From: Euryarchaeota archaeon UBA53
GTDB lineage: Archaea > Thermoplasmatota > Poseidoniia > Poseidoniales > Poseidoniaceae
Length of the DNA stretch: 12,078 nt
Direction: 5' to 3'
Assembly (NCBI GenBank): GCA_002507425.1
Contig: DAZU01000013.1
Span: forward strand, 1 to 12,078
The notes beneath the pieces were generated by a model, which saw nothing but the letters and a program-made list of their open reading frames with translations, did no database searches and was not told the DNA's origin. The position numbers and the translations under genes were made by a program. Shown here one piece after another: positions 1 to 8,657 of this stretch; position 1 is the stretch's first letter, and the number at the start of each line of letters is the position of its first letter.

Positions 1-482
1 TCATAATCGTTAGGAGTGGCTTTACAGTGCTGCCAAGCATCTTCACACACTGTCACGCCAATGTCAAGGCCTGCAATTGTTCTGGCTATTCCAGGCAATT
101 CGTCAGGCTCGAAATATCTTGCTTCATCGAAGACATCATATGTTGGCAGTAACTGCTTTCTAGTCACTTCTCGGACGGAATCTCCGGCACGAACAACGCC
201 ATTTCCTGGCAAATTCCTGTTTCCACTGGGTGGGACTGGAGTGCCTACTAGAATAGGTATCGTTGATTCTAGTTGACTTGCGGCATCATAGCAACATTCG
301 ACAAAGTCTGTTTGTAATAGTAAGTCTCTAGGAGGATAACCACTTATCGCTAACTCAGTTGTAACTGCAAAGTCTGCTCCCGAGTCAGCCGCTTTATTCG
401 CAAGTGTGAGAATGAGGTCAGCATTCCCTTGAATATCCCCAACAGTGGGATTGACTTGAAGCATCGCAATTTTCCCAGCCAT
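1..482 (-). CDS. nadE: Glutamine-dependent NAD+ synthetase, N-terminal amidohydrolase part (partial, runs off the left edge)
   Basis: The protein would make NAD+ from deamido-NAD+, ATP and glutamine in the cytoplasm. Only the first 160 residues are visible, and they form the nitrilase-fold glutaminase domain that supplies ammonia. Translation of the minus strand from the ATG at 482-480 begins MAGKIAMLQVNPTVGD, typical of this family. All three catalytic residues are visible: Glu43 in TELAISGYPP, Lys109 in RKQLLPTYDVFDE, and Cys146 in TVCEDAW. The motif KxxLPxYxVFDExRYF is characteristic of NadE glutaminase domains rather than of other nitrilases. The C-terminal synthetase domain with its SGGxDS loop lies outside the window, so the fusion is inferred. 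The frame is open upstream to a stop at 518-516 but has no better start; a G-rich stretch (GGGGGA, 493-488) lies just before the ATG and may serve as a ribosome binding site. It follows the large surface-protein gene after 54 bases and may share its transcript. Confidence 0.9.
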   Translation of the reverse strand, partial: MAGKIAMLQVNPTVGDIQGNADLILTLANKAADSGADFAVTTELAISGYPPRDLLLQTDFVECCYDAASQLESTIPILVGTPVPPSGNRNLPGNGVVRAGDSVREVTRKQLLPTYDVFDEARYFEPDELPGIARTIAGLDIGVTVCEDAWQHCKATPNDY

Positions 483-536
483 ATCAGTCCCCCAATAAGG
501 GCCAGAGAATTTTACTTACTATGCTTTTGCTTGCAA

Positions 537-3500
537 TCAGAAATCCACCTCTTCGTCTTCATATTCCCAATCAATTTCAGTGTCTCTGTGTCGGAATGTT
601 GCCGCCCTCATCCAAGCAAATACAAATACTAAGCTCAGGAAAAGCATCAATATTGTCGTTCCCAATATCCAAGGGTTAGTGGAGCCCAAAGTATCCTGTA
701 GAAACTTTTCATCTTCGGTTGGTTTTACATCAATAAATTCTGACTGCCCGATATTCTCGCCAATTTTGACCTCGATTTTCTGAATTCCTGGTTCACTAGG
801 TTTCCAATCAATAGTGTGAGTCTTAATGGATTGTGATTCAACAAAAACAGTTGACATAGTAAGTTGTTTTCTGTCTCCATTTAGGTCGACTACCTCGACG
901 ACTACCTGTGCATTTCCGCCCATCTTACCGTTATTCTTAACATGTATTTGAACAATAGTTGTCTCATCAACTTCTAACTCTGATTTTGATAATTCAACGC
1001 CACTCGAATCTATTGAAAAATAAGGAACATAGTGTTCAATACTCCAAATTCCAGCCGGATTAGAATTACTGTTTTGGGAAGTCTGGAAGACATTTCCTGC
1101 CAAATCCCTTCCCTCAAATCTCATCTTAAGGACCAGTTGTTTTTGTAGAAACTCAAGAGGGATATCACTTAAATCAACGCTTCCTGTAAATTCAAGACGT
1201 AAACCTACTTGGTTATCGCCGTTCAAAACGAGTTGTGATGAACCGGAAATTAAGGCCGTGTTATCGCCATGAGTTGTGACCCACCAAATCATTTCAACAG
1301 AGTCTGAATCAATCCCATAATTTTCAGATATTACCACTTTAACGTCATGAACTCCAACACTCAGTATCGAAGATTCTCTAGGTGAAATAAACTCTACAAT
1401 TTCAGGGCCATTTGTATCCACTAATATCCACTTCACTGAGGTTGTTGATGCTGTCATATCAATCCCTTGCTCCGGCATACAATCAACCATCCATGTCAAT
1501 GCATGATGTCCTGAACTTATTGGCGCAAAAAGGGATACAGTAAATGATCCATCCACTGCAATAGCGTCAGAAGTTAACCCGTTGAGTCGTGTATCAATCC
1601 TGCAATCGAACTGTGGAACCTCCAAACTCCTAACGAACACGAGATGACCAGACAATTCCATAGATGAACCAGGAGAGACCCTTGCACCATCACTCAATAA
1701 GACACCTTTCTCCACCCACAAAGTGGTATTGTCTAGAATCATCATTTCGCTCGAGAATCGCCACCGATTTTCTGGGAATGTCCTAACCTCTTGGTTTCCT
1801 GCCCGATCTGTAACCGTAACAGAAGGTTCTCTCCTAAATTCTCCCAAATCTGGAAGAGTCCAAAGGGGTTGAATAATCATGTTTAGGACTAAATCTGTGT
1901 CGAACGGGTCTGGTGTTAATCCATTCCTATCGTTGATTTTACAAGATTTTACCACAATATGGATTGTCTCACTGGAACAACTCATTCGTTCATTATCCCA
2001 CATCAGCATCAATCTATCACTTTGGAAATTATCTGCTAACAAAACTCTTATGTGACTTAAATCTGAAATTCCATTACTTTCTCTAAAGGATATGTTGACA
2101 CTATATGTCTGCTCGGGGTGAAGCCACGCTCTTCTGCCATCAACCCACTGAAATCCCTCATCATCAATACTTGGTGACCCATCTGTCATAATTTGATACA
2201 TGAAAAGGTGATCTCCGGGGGATTGTGAACCACCCCCTATTATGGGATATCCTGATGGGTCCTGTCCTGTAATATATCCTGCAACCTTTTCTCCAGGGAA
2301 AGCTGAAGTATCATCTATGTAAGTGTAATATGACCCATATTTTGCACTAAGGTTTGAAGGGTTATTCAGCATTCGTGGGATATACTCACCATCACTAGGT
2401 AATCCATCACCATCTAGGTCATTTGACCATTCAGTCCACAACATTAGGGTAACGTCAGTTGGAAGTTGAGGTTGATCGGTAATATTGATGACAATTTCTT
2501 GAGATGAAGAGGAAACTCTGTGGTCATAATGCCTAATATTTGCCCCAATGACTACTGGTGAAAGTGGATCTATTACAAACTCACGACTAATCTCACTAGG
2601 CTCGCCCAAGTCTCCTCCTGCTAAAGGTATCACTCGAGCAGAATAATTTACGTTTCCGCTAGTAAATGGTGTTGTGGCATTCACTACCCATGTCGGGTTC
2701 TGGATATTGCTAGAGTTGGCGACTACAATCCCATTCTGTAGCAATTCAACAAGATATTCCCCTGGATAAGGTTTCTCGGTTTGGTCACCTTTTTCAAAAC
2801 CAATATCAATATCAAACCTAAGTGAATCAGAAGCCATGAGGTAATTATCGGTTTCAGGAACGATACCTCTATCTGATAAGATTGACATAGACTGTATTAT
2901 CAAATCATTATTAGTGGCATCGGTATTCCAAACTTCAATAAGGGGCATAGAGACAACCCCACTTGCCAATTGAATTCTTGACTCTATTCGAAGGTAACTT
3001 TGATCTTCAAAGTTTTGAGCAAGCCTAAATTTATGTTTTATTTGATGGACATTTCCTGTGACATTATTTATTGTATCTGGCCCAAATATTAACGAATCAT
3101 CTGAACCAGTAGAGATTATATTACCTCCCTGTAATGGAATAAACCACATTGCTACATGATTATCGCTATACATATTCAGGATGAGTCTATGTGGTGATGA
3201 ATGGTGAACTTGGGCCTCAGTTGTTAATTCTCGCCACAGATTAGATGGTGTAAGGGTCTCGCTGTAATTTTTCCAAGACAATCCTTGCATAGACACATGA
3301 CCTGAGGTGGTATAGGATTTTATCTCGACATCTAATTCACACTGGCTAGAAGCTGAGAATGTTAGAGGTAAACTTGTAGATTTACTGCTTTCCATTCTTG
3401 CTCTATTCATCGCTAAAACTTGTTCATCAACTGCTGTTGAGGTTACTAATTCACCAGCCTGATAGGATATTGTTAATCCTCCCAGCCTATACTTTCCTGC

Positions 3501-5387
3501 ATCTGTGATAGTCTCAATTTTTCCCACAATGAACTCACTTCCCCCTGTATTATAGGTGACTGGCCCACTGGAACTCAAGAAATTTAAATCATCTAATTCA
3601 GACTCATTTAGACTTAATCTAAGTCCATCGGCGAATCCATTTCCTCCTGTCTGAGAAACTATGCTGTTTCCGATCCAAAGTGCTAATGTTTGAACTCCTA
3701 ATCCAATAGTTCCTACATTATCAACAGAGACTTCAAAGGAGGTTGCTTCCCGAGGAATGAGAATATTGTGCCAAGATGTAGGATTTAGGCCTACATCAAA
3801 GGTAATTGATTCATTACCGTCCAAAAATACATCCTGGTTCCCCCAGTTACCTATGCCGTTTCCTGTTGCAGACCATTCGTAGATTCCGTCGCTATCAATA
3901 TCCATTCTTGGCGACATTATTGCTACACTGGGAAATAATTCAATTCCAAATTCCGATATTACCCAAGGACTTAGCCCACTAAACTGGAACTGTATTGATG
4001 ATGATGCATTTTCTAATTGATTTATCTCTTGAGACAAATCGACTACGGTCCAATCACCAAAATCTACTGATGACATTATTGACAAATTAGAGTCATACAT
4101 TTTATCCAATTTAAACGCATTAAAAGGCATATCTATATCGAAGATCGGAGAAGTTACTATTGAATTTGCAGTTCCGTATAACTCTCCTAAATCTTGGCTC
4201 CAACTTGCATCTTTCATTGTCCAACCATTTTCGATTGGATTGGTTTGTAATGCATCATGAATTTTACCTCCTCCAGATATTCCATACAGCCTCGGTGATT
4301 CTCCTTGAACGTTTGAGCTAAACTCTAATTCCAACTTTAGAGAATCGTGTATCTTCCAGTTAACAGATGACAAATCTACCAACTTTCCGGTTCGGTTGAC
4401 TAGACCTGGTATGGCGGACCCAGTATCAGAATCCATAACAGTCCAGTTCAGATATGCACCATCTGGAATAAGGGCATCTATGTAAATAGGAGGATATTCT
4501 CCCTCATCCATTGATTCATCAGAACCACTGGCCCAACCAAACGACCTAGTGGTCAGTGTAGCTCCTGTAGTTCCAGGAACTATTATGTTGTCAAAGAACC
4601 AGTAGTCATAACTAGTCCCTGATCCTGAAGTTTGTCGTGCCCTTATCTGAAAATCAGAGTGGTATGCATTTGCTGGTAGATTGTAATTCACGTTAGTTAC
4701 TGAACCGCCTGAAGTAGAACCTTGAAGATACTGGATTTGAGACCATCCATTGTTTGTATTTTTGTATTCGAGATAGAAATCTTCATTCGTATCGGGTTCC
4801 TCTCCACAACCATAATTCCCTTGCCTTACCCAAGCATTTAGTGATAATCCCTGGTAACCTGCAATATTCACAACAGGACTTGTGACTGTTACTGAACCAC
4901 CCCTTGTCCACCAACTAGCACCAGTATTACCACTCATACCACATGTTGAAGCAGTATTGTGCTGTGCATAATTTGAATTGGATGAAGTCCAACCCTCTGT
5001 TCCATTATCAAAATCATAGTTTATGCCCTGAAATCCAAGGATTAGTGCACCATCACTTTCCTCAATGAGACCTAGGGATTGGAACCCAGGAAGACTCCAA
5101 TCAGACCACTCAAAACCTGTATGCCTGTATCCGTTTCCAGGCTCAACCGAAAATGATACACTTTGAAGAGCGTGATTACTAGGCATTTCCAAACTTGGAC
5201 CAACTCCGACAGATTCTGCATTAGGAATTATCACAGTCGTAGAATTGGACTCATCTGACGGTTTTTTTTCAAGGTTATCAGTTTCTAGAAATGCAATATC
5301 GCTTTGATAAAATTGTGATAGCGAGCCTGATAATAGGAATAGAGCGGCCAGCGCCCACGCCTTTCCACCAATACTTATGCTCGCCAT
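537..5387 (-). CDS. Giant exported, C-terminally membrane-anchored multidomain surface protein (1616 aa)
   Basis: The specific function is unknown; the architecture is that of a cell-surface protein. The ATG at 5387 is preferred over an upstream in-frame TTG at 5408 because it starts directly before a signal peptide (MASISIGGK, hydrophobic core about residues 10-20). Residues about 122-272 resemble a MAM/reelin-like jelly-roll: a DFDNGTEGW opening, a YDYWFFDNIIV ending, and Cys149 and Cys194 as a possible disulfide. Two acidic loops look calcium-binding: D496-I-D-S-D-G-I-Y-E504 and D990-L-D-G-D-G-L-P-S-D999. The rest appears as beta-rich, Ig-like segments. Residues about 1464-1556 resemble a CARDB-type Ig domain (VELSKSELEVDETT, VKNNGKMGGNA). 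A transmembrane helix follows at about 1573-1595, then a short tail with RHR and a very acidic end (YEDEEVDF). The topology is therefore a long ectodomain with a small cytoplasmic tail. Many N-x-S/T sequons are present. No peptidase or glycosidase motif was recognised. An adhesin, S-layer-associated protein or polymer-binding protein are all possible. Confidence 0.85.
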   Translation of the reverse strand: MASISIGGKAWALAALFLLSGSLSQFYQSDIAFLETDNLEKKPSDESNSTTVIIPNAESVGVGPSLEMPSNHALQSVSFSVEPGNGYRHTGFEWSDWSLPGFQSLGLIEESDGALILGFQGINYDFDNGTEGWTSSNSNYAQHNTASTCGMSGNTGASWWTRGGSVTVTSPVVNIAGYQGLSLNAWVRQGNYGCGEEPDTNEDFYLEYKNTNNGWSQIQYLQGSTSGGSVTNVNYNLPANAYHSDFQIRARQTSGSGTSYDYWFFDNIIVPGTTGATLTTRSFGWASGSDESMDEGEYPPIYIDALIPDGAYLNWTVMDSDTGSAIPGLVNRTGKLVDLSSVNWKIHDSLKLELEFSSNVQGESPRLYGISGGGKIHDALQTNPIENGWTMKDASWSQDLGELYGTANSIVTSPIFDIDMPFNAFKLDKMYDSNLSIMSSVDFGDWTVVDLSQEINQLENASSSIQFQFSGLSPWVISEFGIELFPSVAIMSPRMDIDSDGIYEWSATGNGIGNWGNQDVFLDGNESITFDVGLNPTSWHNILIPREATSFEVSVDNVGTIGLGVQTLALWIGNSIVSQTGGNGFADGLRLSLNESELDDLNFLSSSGPVTYNTGGSEFIVGKIETITDAGKYRLGGLTISYQAGELVTSTAVDEQVLAMNRARMESSKSTSLPLTFSASSQCELDVEIKSYTTSGHVSMQGLSWKNYSETLTPSNLWRELTTEAQVHHSSPHRLILNMYSDNHVAMWFIPLQGGNIISTGSDDSLIFGPDTINNVTGNVHQIKHKFRLAQNFEDQSYLRIESRIQLASGVVSMPLIEVWNTDATNNDLIIQSMSILSDRGIVPETDNYLMASDSLRFDIDIGFEKGDQTEKPYPGEYLVELLQNGIVVANSSNIQNPTWVVNATTPFTSGNVNYSARVIPLAGGDLGEPSEISREFVIDPLSPVVIGANIRHYDHRVSSSSQEIVINITDQPQLPTDVTLMLWTEWSNDLDGDGLPSDGEYIPRMLNNPSNLSAKYGSYYTYIDDTSAFPGEKVAGYITGQDPSGYPIIGGGSQSPGDHLFMYQIMTDGSPSIDDEGFQWVDGRRAWLHPEQTYSVNISFRESNGISDLSHIRVLLADNFQSDRLMLMWDNERMSCSSETIHIVVKSCKINDRNGLTPDPFDTDLVLNMIIQPLWTLPDLGEFRREPSVTVTDRAGNQEVRTFPENRWRFSSEMMILDNTTLWVEKGVLLSDGARVSPGSSMELSGHLVFVRSLEVPQFDCRIDTRLNGLTSDAIAVDGSFTVSLFAPISSGHHALTWMVDCMPEQGIDMTASTTSVKWILVDTNGPEIVEFISPRESSILSVGVHDVKVVISENYGIDSDSVEMIWWVTTHGDNTALISGSSQLVLNGDNQVGLRLEFTGSVDLSDIPLEFLQKQLVLKMRFEGRDLAGNVFQTSQNSNSNPAGIWSIEHYVPYFSIDSSGVELSKSELEVDETTIVQIHVKNNGKMGGNAQVVVEVVDLNGDRKQLTMSTVFVESQSIKTHTIDWKPSEPGIQKIEVKIGENIGQSEFIDVKPTEDEKFLQDTLGSTNPWILGTTILMLFLSLVFVFAWMRAATFRHRDTEIDWEYEDEEVDF

Positions 5388-5518
5388 GCATGCAGTGTAT
5401 AAACTCAATGTAATTCAAAGCAACCCAACTAAAACATCAAACGTGGTTATCTTTTTTGATATATTATAGCAATATTTTCAAACGACTGTTTGAAGACATG
5501 TTGCTGCTTGGGAATGCT
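5388..5518. promoter_or_regulatory. Divergent intergenic region with candidate archaeal promoters
   Basis: This is the spacer between the two divergent start codons. An AT-rich, nearly palindromic block at about 5458-5469 (GATATATTATAG), preceded by a T run at 5452-5457, resembles a TATA box. On the plus strand it would place transcription initiation at about 5488-5492, giving a short leader before ileS. On the minus strand the same block could drive the surface-protein gene with a leader of roughly 50 bases. A second TATA-like string on the minus strand (TTTATAC, 5403-5397) lies only about 13 bases before the surface-protein ATG, too close for the usual TATA-to-start distance. No Shine-Dalgarno sequence precedes the surface-protein ATG. 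The assignment rests on pattern and spacing only. Confidence 0.4.
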
Positions 5519-8500
5519 ATGGCGACACCTAAAACAACTGTTGAACTCGATTCAGTTGCTTTGGAGAATCAACTACTTTCGCTGTGGAGCAACGAAAATC
5601 TATTTCAAAAAACAGTTGAAAATAGAAGAACTGGTGAACCATTTATTTTTCTTGAAGGACCTCCAACCGCAAACGGAAAACCAGGGATACATCACGTAGT
5701 CGCTCGCACCTACAAAGACCTTGTATGCAGATGGAAAACCATGCAGGGAAACTTTGTTGAGAGAAAAGGAGGATGGGATACACACGGGCTGCCTGTTGAA
5801 ATCGAAGTTCAAAAACGACTTGATCTAATGAGCAACGAAGCCATTGAAGAATTTGGAATGGAAAAATTCAACAAAGAATGTAGAGAATCTGTCTGGACTT
5901 ACGAAGCAGCATGGCGAGAAATGACTGAAAGAATGGCATACTGGTGTGACTTAGATGACCCGTATGTTACACTTCACAATGAGTATATCGAATCATGCTG
6001 GTGGGCGCTGAAAAAAATGTTTGATAAGGGCTTACTTTACAGGGGATACAAAGTTCTACCATACTGCCCCCAAACAGGAACATCTTACTCAAGTCACGAA
6101 GTTGCTCTAGGATACAAAGAAGTCGAAGAACCATCTGTTTATGTCAAGTTTAAGCTCAAAGATACCGACGCATCAATCTTAGCTTGGACAACAACTCCTT
6201 GGACCCTACCTGGAAATGTTGGTTTGGCTGTGGGCCCCGATGTTGAATATATCAGAGTCAAAGTCATGAAAGAACCCGAAAAATGGGAAGGACATGGTGG
6301 GGCTGTTGTTGGAGAAGAACTTATTCTTGCTAAGGATTTATTCAAAGAGGTGATTAGACATCATTGCGAGGTTATAGACACTTTTCATGGTCGAGAATTA
6401 ATCGGCAAGTCATATGAACCATTGTTCCCTAAAGCCGTAGAAAAGGGAGATTCCGAGACTGGTTGGACCGTCATTGGCGCTGACTGGGTTACAACAACTG
6501 ATGGAACTGGAGTAGTTCACACAGCTGTAATGTATGGTGAGGATGATTACAATTTAGGTATGGAAGTTGGACTACCAGCCCAACATACAGTAGGAATTGA
6601 TGGTAGTTTCCTAGAAGGAACCCATAGTGAACTTGATGGGAAATATGTGAAAGATTGTGATGACAAGATAATTGAATTACTCCATAATGGAGATCTGCTA
6701 TACAGAGAAAAAATGTATCTCCACGATTATCCACACTGTTGGAGAACAGGCCACCCTCTTCTATACTACGCAATGGATTCCTGGTTTGTTAAAATGACCG
6801 CTGTCAAAGATCAGTTGTTGAAATTCAATTCTCAAGTTGAATGGGCTCCTGACTGGGTTGGAGAAAAGAGATTTGGTGAATGGTTAAGGAATGTCAAAGA
6901 TTGGGCAATTAGTAGAGAAAGATACTGGGGGACTCCTCTTCCAGTCTGGATTTGTTCCCAATGCGGTCTACAACATTGCGTTGGATCGGTTGAAGAAATG
7001 AATTCTATGGCAAAAGAAGGAACAACTGTTGCCCAAGATCTGCATCGGCCCTACGTAGATCAAACTGTGCTAAATTGCCCAACTTGCGAAGGTGACATGA
7101 TCAGGGAACCATTCGTAATGGATTGCTGGTTTGATTCGGGATGTGCACCGTTTGCACAATGGCATCACCCCTTTGGAGAAGAGGGGAAATTTGAGAATAA
7201 TTACCCTGTTGATTACATCTGTGAAGGGGTCGATCAAACCAGAGGGTGGTTCTACACATTACTCGCAGTTAGCACGACTGTTTTCGATTCTATTTGTTAC
7301 AAAAGCTGCCTCTCTTTGGGACTGATTTTAGACGCTGAGGGTAAAAAAATGTCCAAGTCAAAAGGGAACATTGTCGACCCATGGGACCACTTCAATCGAG
7401 AGGGTGCTGATGCTACAAGGTGGTATATGGTCACTGCTGGCGCACCATGGAATCCATTGAAATTTGACCCCAACGGAGTTCGAGAGACATATGGAAAAAT
7501 GTTTCTGACTTTGTGGAATGTGCATCGTTTCCATGCCGATTATGCTTCACTGGATGGATTCGACCCAGAATCATCCAAAGCAGGTAACAAGACCCCGCTC
7601 GATAAGTGGATTCTCTCTCGTTTGGCTCAGGTTACACAGTCAACATCTGAACAATTCGAAAATTGGGACTTCCACAAAGCATGTAGAGACATAGAGGAAT
7701 TTGTGGTAAATGATGTATCAAATTGGTATGTAAGAAGGTCAAGAAGAAGGCTTTGGGATGAGGCAGATAGCAATGATAAACTGGCTTGTCAGCACACTCT
7801 ACACGAAGTGCTTGTAACGATTTGCAGACTGATAGCCCCTGTGTCACCATTTATGTCAGACTCGATTCACAGGAATCTGACTGGTGATTCTGTTCATTTA
7901 GCAGACTGGCCAGATATTGGACTAATCGACAATGAGCTAATACATACCATGGAACTTGTCAGAGAATTAGCGGAGACAGGAAGAAAAATCAGAGTCGAAT
8001 CTGACAGAAGGCAAAGGTTACCCTGTGCTGAAGGGTGGATTGTAAGTGGACCAGACTTATCTGATTTCCATGATATTCTAGCTGAAGAATTAAACGTTGA
8101 AACTATTTCATTGGAAGAAGACTTGGACAGATTTCAAAAGATTGAGGTCTTACCTAATCGAAGAACACTGGGAGCTAAATGCAGACAAGATTTACCAAAG
8201 GTCCTAGATGGGATACAATCTGGTGACAGCGAATCTCTGCTTGCCAGCATAAAATCTGGCAATCTTGTTATTGCAGGATATGAAATATCTGACGAGGATG
8301 TAGAACTACGCAGAGTAGAAAGAGAAGGATACGCTGCACAAACAGTGCAAATGGCCGACAACTCAGTGTCATTGGTTTTGGATATGATAGACACACCAGA
8401 ATTATTGTCTAAAGGTCTTGCTAGAGATATCACTAGGAGAATACAATCCACAAGAAAGGACATGAATCTAGAAATTGAAGACTCAATTATTTTAGAAATT

Positions 8501-8656
8501 TGGATGAAAGACGCACCTGAATTATTTGATGAAGATAAGGCCTGGATCTTGAATGAGACTAGAGCCAAGAGCGCAAATTTCAATCTTTCATCCGGTGAAG
8601 GAGACTATTTTGAAGTAGACGGATCTACAATATGGTATACTGTGAGGAGGGCTTAA
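5519..8656 (+). CDS. ileS: Isoleucyl-tRNA synthetase
   Basis: This class I synthetase charges tRNA-Ile with isoleucine in the cytoplasm and hydrolyses mischarged valine. At 1045 residues it is full length. The ATG at 5519 gives MATPKTTVELDSVALE, matching the short N-terminus expected of the family; an ATG at 5498 and a TTG at 5456 are in frame but less likely. The HIGH-equivalent signature is PTANGKPGIHH (residues 49-59). The CP1 editing domain shows TTTPWTLPGN (224-233) and GTGVVH with GEDDY (329-344). A zinc ribbon is suggested by C479/C482 and C520/C523. DCWFDSG follows the ribbon, and KMSKS is at 610-614. The anticodon-binding domain includes PLDKWILSRL and WYVRRSRRRLW (starting at 736). 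The end carries the extra C-terminal domain seen in archaeal/eukaryotic-type and type 2 bacterial IleRS (LSKGLARDITRRIQSTRKD). The gene overlaps the ribosome binding site of the next gene, so the two are probably co-transcribed. Confidence 0.97.
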   Translation: MATPKTTVELDSVALENQLLSLWSNENLFQKTVENRRTGEPFIFLEGPPTANGKPGIHHVVARTYKDLVCRWKTMQGNFVERKGGWDTHGLPVEIEVQKRLDLMSNEAIEEFGMEKFNKECRESVWTYEAAWREMTERMAYWCDLDDPYVTLHNEYIESCWWALKKMFDKGLLYRGYKVLPYCPQTGTSYSSHEVALGYKEVEEPSVYVKFKLKDTDASILAWTTTPWTLPGNVGLAVGPDVEYIRVKVMKEPEKWEGHGGAVVGEELILAKDLFKEVIRHHCEVIDTFHGRELIGKSYEPLFPKAVEKGDSETGWTVIGADWVTTTDGTGVVHTAVMYGEDDYNLGMEVGLPAQHTVGIDGSFLEGTHSELDGKYVKDCDDKIIELLHNGDLLYREKMYLHDYPHCWRTGHPLLYYAMDSWFVKMTAVKDQLLKFNSQVEWAPDWVGEKRFGEWLRNVKDWAISRERYWGTPLPVWICSQCGLQHCVGSVEEMNSMAKEGTTVAQDLHRPYVDQTVLNCPTCEGDMIREPFVMDCWFDSGCAPFAQWHHPFGEEGKFENNYPVDYICEGVDQTRGWFYTLLAVSTTVFDSICYKSCLSLGLILDAEGKKMSKSKGNIVDPWDHFNREGADATRWYMVTAGAPWNPLKFDPNGVRETYGKMFLTLWNVHRFHADYASLDGFDPESSKAGNKTPLDKWILSRLAQVTQSTSEQFENWDFHKACRDIEEFVVNDVSNWYVRRSRRRLWDEADSNDKLACQHTLHEVLVTICRLIAPVSPFMSDSIHRNLTGDSVHLADWPDIGLIDNELIHTMELVRELAETGRKIRVESDRRQRLPCAEGWIVSGPDLSDFHDILAEELNVETISLEEDLDRFQKIEVLPNRRTLGAKCRQDLPKVLDGIQSGDSESLLASIKSGNLVIAGYEISDEDVELRRVEREGYAAQTVQMADNSVSLVLDMIDTPELLSKGLARDITRRIQSTRKDMNLEIEDSIILEIWMKDAPELFDEDKAWILNETRAKSANFNLSSGEGDYFEVDGSTIWYTVRRA
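8644..8651 (+). promoter_or_regulatory. Shine-Dalgarno sequence inside the end of ileS
   Basis: The string GAGGAGGG lies six bases before the TTG at 8658 and within the last codons of ileS. It is by far the clearest ribosome binding site in the window. It decides the start of the lipoprotein gene: the TTG gives an intact signal peptide, whereas the next in-frame ATG (8697) would begin inside its hydrophobic core. Confidence 0.8.
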
Positions 8657-8657
8657 A

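Noticed and set aside
5388..5408. TTG start at 5408 for the giant surface protein
   Set aside because: It would add seven residues before the signal peptide and has no ribosome binding site; the ATG at 5387 directly begins a normal signal peptide.
8134..8583. Antisense open frame of 149 codons on the minus strand inside ileS
   Set aside because: It lies fully opposite a well-conserved coding sequence, has no ribosome binding site or recognisable protein signature, and is best explained as a shadow of ileS codon usage.
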